Positions 61,706 through 64,000 of a stretch of 64,000 nt of DNA are shown here, piece after piece. The stretch comes from Aurelia coerulea. Its lineage: Eukaryota; Cnidaria; Scyphozoa; Semaeostomeae; Ulmaridae. Every line of letters begins with the position of its first letter. Positions within the stretch are counted from its first letter, which is position 1. The translations under genes and the position numbers were made by a program. The DNA lies in assembly GCA_039566865.1 (NCBI GenBank), contig CM076949.1, positions 13,989,501-14,053,500 of the forward strand. Reading direction: 5' to 3'. The notes beneath the pieces were generated by a model. That model had not been told where the DNA came from and ran no database searches. It worked only from the letters and a program-made list of their open reading frames with translations.

Positions 61706-64000
61706 GTCCCAGTTGGGGTCCCACCAAAAAATTTATCTAAAAATTGAAATTTTGTCAAATTGCTTCAAAAATGGTGCACAGCCTATTTCAGACATGCTAA
61801 TTACGAATATCAACAAAGATTTTGAAAATGTTGTCACCAAAGTGGTCCAAATGGCACACAAAGTGGCACAAATGATTAAAAATTTAAATTGCGTAGAATT
61901 AACTCAAAATTAGTAAAGAGCCTATTTCACGCCCGACAACACCTTTCTCGAGGAGTTCAGCCTCGCTTTGATGCCCCTATACAAATGTATAGGAAAATGA
62001 CCGGAAGTGAATATTTTTGTCGACTTTGAACGTTTCTTGCAGTGATGCGGTGTGATTTTTCCGCGTTAATTTAATCTTAAAAGGTAGTGAATTTATCTAA
62101 GAAATGTTTAAAACTAAAATCGTTTTGATTTAAACTTCCCGGTAAACTCCACGCAATTTGACTGGAGTGATGGTCTTATTTTAAGAGATTTTCATCCGTA
62201 TTTGGGCAAATTTTTCGAATTCATTGTTTTTGGTGAAGTAAGCAGCGCCTTGAAAACCATGACATTTAGAAAATGCCGTAGATCGTAGAAATTGTTTTGA
62301 AGCGGCGTGGTCTGCTTGCTGCTTGCTTTCAAGAAAACTTTTTAATTCTGATAGGAAACGAAGCAATAAACCAATATGCAGAGCACTAGCGATCCTTTTA
62401 CTGCCAGTGAAGGACAAGAGATGCTTTCATGTTTTCAAATAATTCTCCAACCCGCCAGAAAGAAAGAGACAAGAAGAAGCAGCTTCCAACGAAAGAACTC
62501 GGATATTTATGGATCAAGAACTAAAACCGTTTTGTTCATGATGGCAGATGTCTTTGATGGACAAATGAATAGCAAATTATAAAAAATATGTTATTTGTAC
62601 TGGGCAAGTTCCTGTCAATGATGGAGCAACTCAATGCAGTCTGGAAATCTTCTCTTGGTGGCTCTAAAAACTCACAGACAAGGAAGATAGGAAAGGATGC
62701 TGTCTATCGAAATTGCAATGACTATTTCTGAATGGACAACGGCAATAACTGCTTTTTGGTAATTTTCAGAAACTCATGAATAAGCATGGCAGTAGGGGCT
62801 ACAGGGGGAAACGGGCGAGCCTTGTCTTTGTCTTTGCAAACAATTGTCTTTGCAGATCAAATTCAGAATAAGTTTCAGACTGTTTCAGAATTGGAAGCAT
62901 TAAAATTTCAATTTTGTGATGATTCAATTGCTATTATCTTACCATCTTCCTATCATCAGAGTAAAATCATCAGAGTATCAATTATTGGATTACTCAAATT
63001 TTTTGATATATCATAATATTGTTTTTCATTGAATGCTTTGTTTGCAACAGTCATGTTCCATCAGTTATGCATCAGTCTTCAGGCAGTGAAAAAGCAAGAA
63101 TTGCAGTCTTTTGTGGTTGTTGTCAAATGCTGCTTCAAGGTTGGGCTTGATTGGTAAAGGATAATCTTGTTCTGTTTGGGTCCTAAAATAAAACAGAGAC
63201 AATATTATTTCCTCCTACTAAAAATATTTGCTGCATAGCAAATTTCACTTTGTCTCATAGAGAATTGCATGTACAAAAAAGAGCAGCAAACCAAAATAGG
63301 AGATGTCTTTGCAAACTTAAATCAGAGCAGCAATACCCTGCTCAAGAAAAAGAAAACAGATTTAAGGGCAAATAATTGCAGTAAACTATCGTTTTTATAG
63401 GCAAAATAATCAAAGCTGATAATTTTTTGTACAAGGTAGCCTTGATAACATTGTTTTAGTAAGCAAATCTCCTATTTCTAGGTCAGAGCTTCCCCATTAG
63501 TCTTGAAGAAAATAAGCAACAATGCAACTTTATGTTTGTTTACAGTTAGGCCAAACCCGACGAAAAGTTCTCTGAGAGCGAAGTCAAAGTTTTGTTATTA
63601 TTCTCATTGCTCTTGTGGCCAAAACAGCTAGCAAGTACTCTAAAATACTTTCATTTCTGAAAACATCAGATTAAGTTCGAAAGTGATACATTCAACCAAG
63701 GTTAACGTTTGTTTTCTGACTAAAAAGCAGACAAGTTTGTGAAAGGAAGCACGTAAAGTTAACGAAGATTAGATGGTCATGGCTCTCGAGGAAAAATTGC
63801 CTTTGAAAATTGTGGGAAACCAGCAAAGGCTACAGCAAAACAGGCAACATTCCTACAAACTATATGCTTACAGCTATTGCGTTATATCTCCAAAATGAGA
63901 ATTCCTGTCTTAGTTTAGAAAATATTGGAGTTTGAAAAAATTTTGGTTAAATTTAGGCCAACAAAAGTTCATTTTCTTGAAACTGCAAGCCGAAGTTCAA
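61706..64000. other. No gene recognised
   Basis: Short plus-strand frames at 61704-61913, 62376-62582 and 62786-63016 have no domain or splice context I can support. A local duplication AAAGTGGTCCAAATGGCACA / AAAGTGGCACAAATG is at 61839-61876. No transposon ends found. Confidence 0.5.

Noticed and set aside
1..64000. CRISPR array or prokaryotic defence system
   Set aside because: Tandem repeats present are head-to-tail without unique spacers, and all recognisable proteins are eukaryotic retroelement or transposon types.

Overview
The window looks like a gene-poor, repeat-dominated stretch of a metazoan nuclear genome. AT-rich sequence, microsatellites, no operons, and a layered mix of non-LTR retrotransposons, Penelope-like elements, Ty3/gypsy, BEL/Pao, a DIRS-like relic and many DNA-transposon derivatives all point to a marine invertebrate. 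A cnidarian (for example an anthozoan) is my best guess from the style of the LINE, BEL and pogo proteins, but that is inference. I found no host protein-coding gene I can defend. Two candidates are weak: a possible exon near 12.3 kb and an unexplained 176-codon frame near 49.4 kb.

Layout: 0-5.85 kb is a tandem array of about 1.0-1.17 kb units, the last one split by a 606-bp TA-flanked foldback element. 5.85-8.3 kb holds two Penelope-like relics in opposite orientation around a 5'-truncated LINE with a restriction-enzyme-like endonuclease, bounded by ATT microsatellites. 8.37-9.99 kb is a non-autonomous hAT-type element carrying its own ~135-bp minisatellite, inserted in a LINE relic. 10-16.4 kb has a diverged copy of the left array unit, palindromic elements (12.6, 13.9 and 15.8 kb), a gypsy-like tail relic and a Penelope-like RT relic. 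16.7-19.5 kb is a decayed jockey/CR1-type LINE. 19.6-23.4 kb is bracketed by a ~155-bp direct repeat and contains a hairpin-rich minisatellite. 23.6-25.9 kb is LINE debris with a degenerate 2A-like motif. 26.95-27.77 kb is a TTAA-flanked piggyBac-like MITE.

29.7-39.03 kb is a broken BEL/Pao retrotransposon (+ strand) with a complete but disabled Ty3/gypsy (30.775-35.139, - strand, short LTRs, 5-bp target duplication CCAGT) inside it. A LINE (39.03-40.82 kb) truncates its 3' LTR. 40.83-43.41 kb and 44.21-51.01 kb are two large inverted-repeat structures with further small elements nested inside. The second abuts a DIRS-like RT relic. 51.85-55.12 kb is a second copy of the 27-kb piggyBac-like MITE (opposite orientation, CTAA duplication) split by a 2.4-kb RTE LINE. 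56.57-59.71 kb is an element with 9-bp duplications and a nested MITE. 59.78-61.70 kb is a GGTACTTC-type minisatellite interrupted by a pogo-like transposon relic with reiterated terminal-repeat motifs. 61.7-64 kb shows nothing I recognise.

The genes do not work together as a pathway. The biology is the nested history of insertions, many datable relative to each other by target-site duplications and interrupted reading frames.
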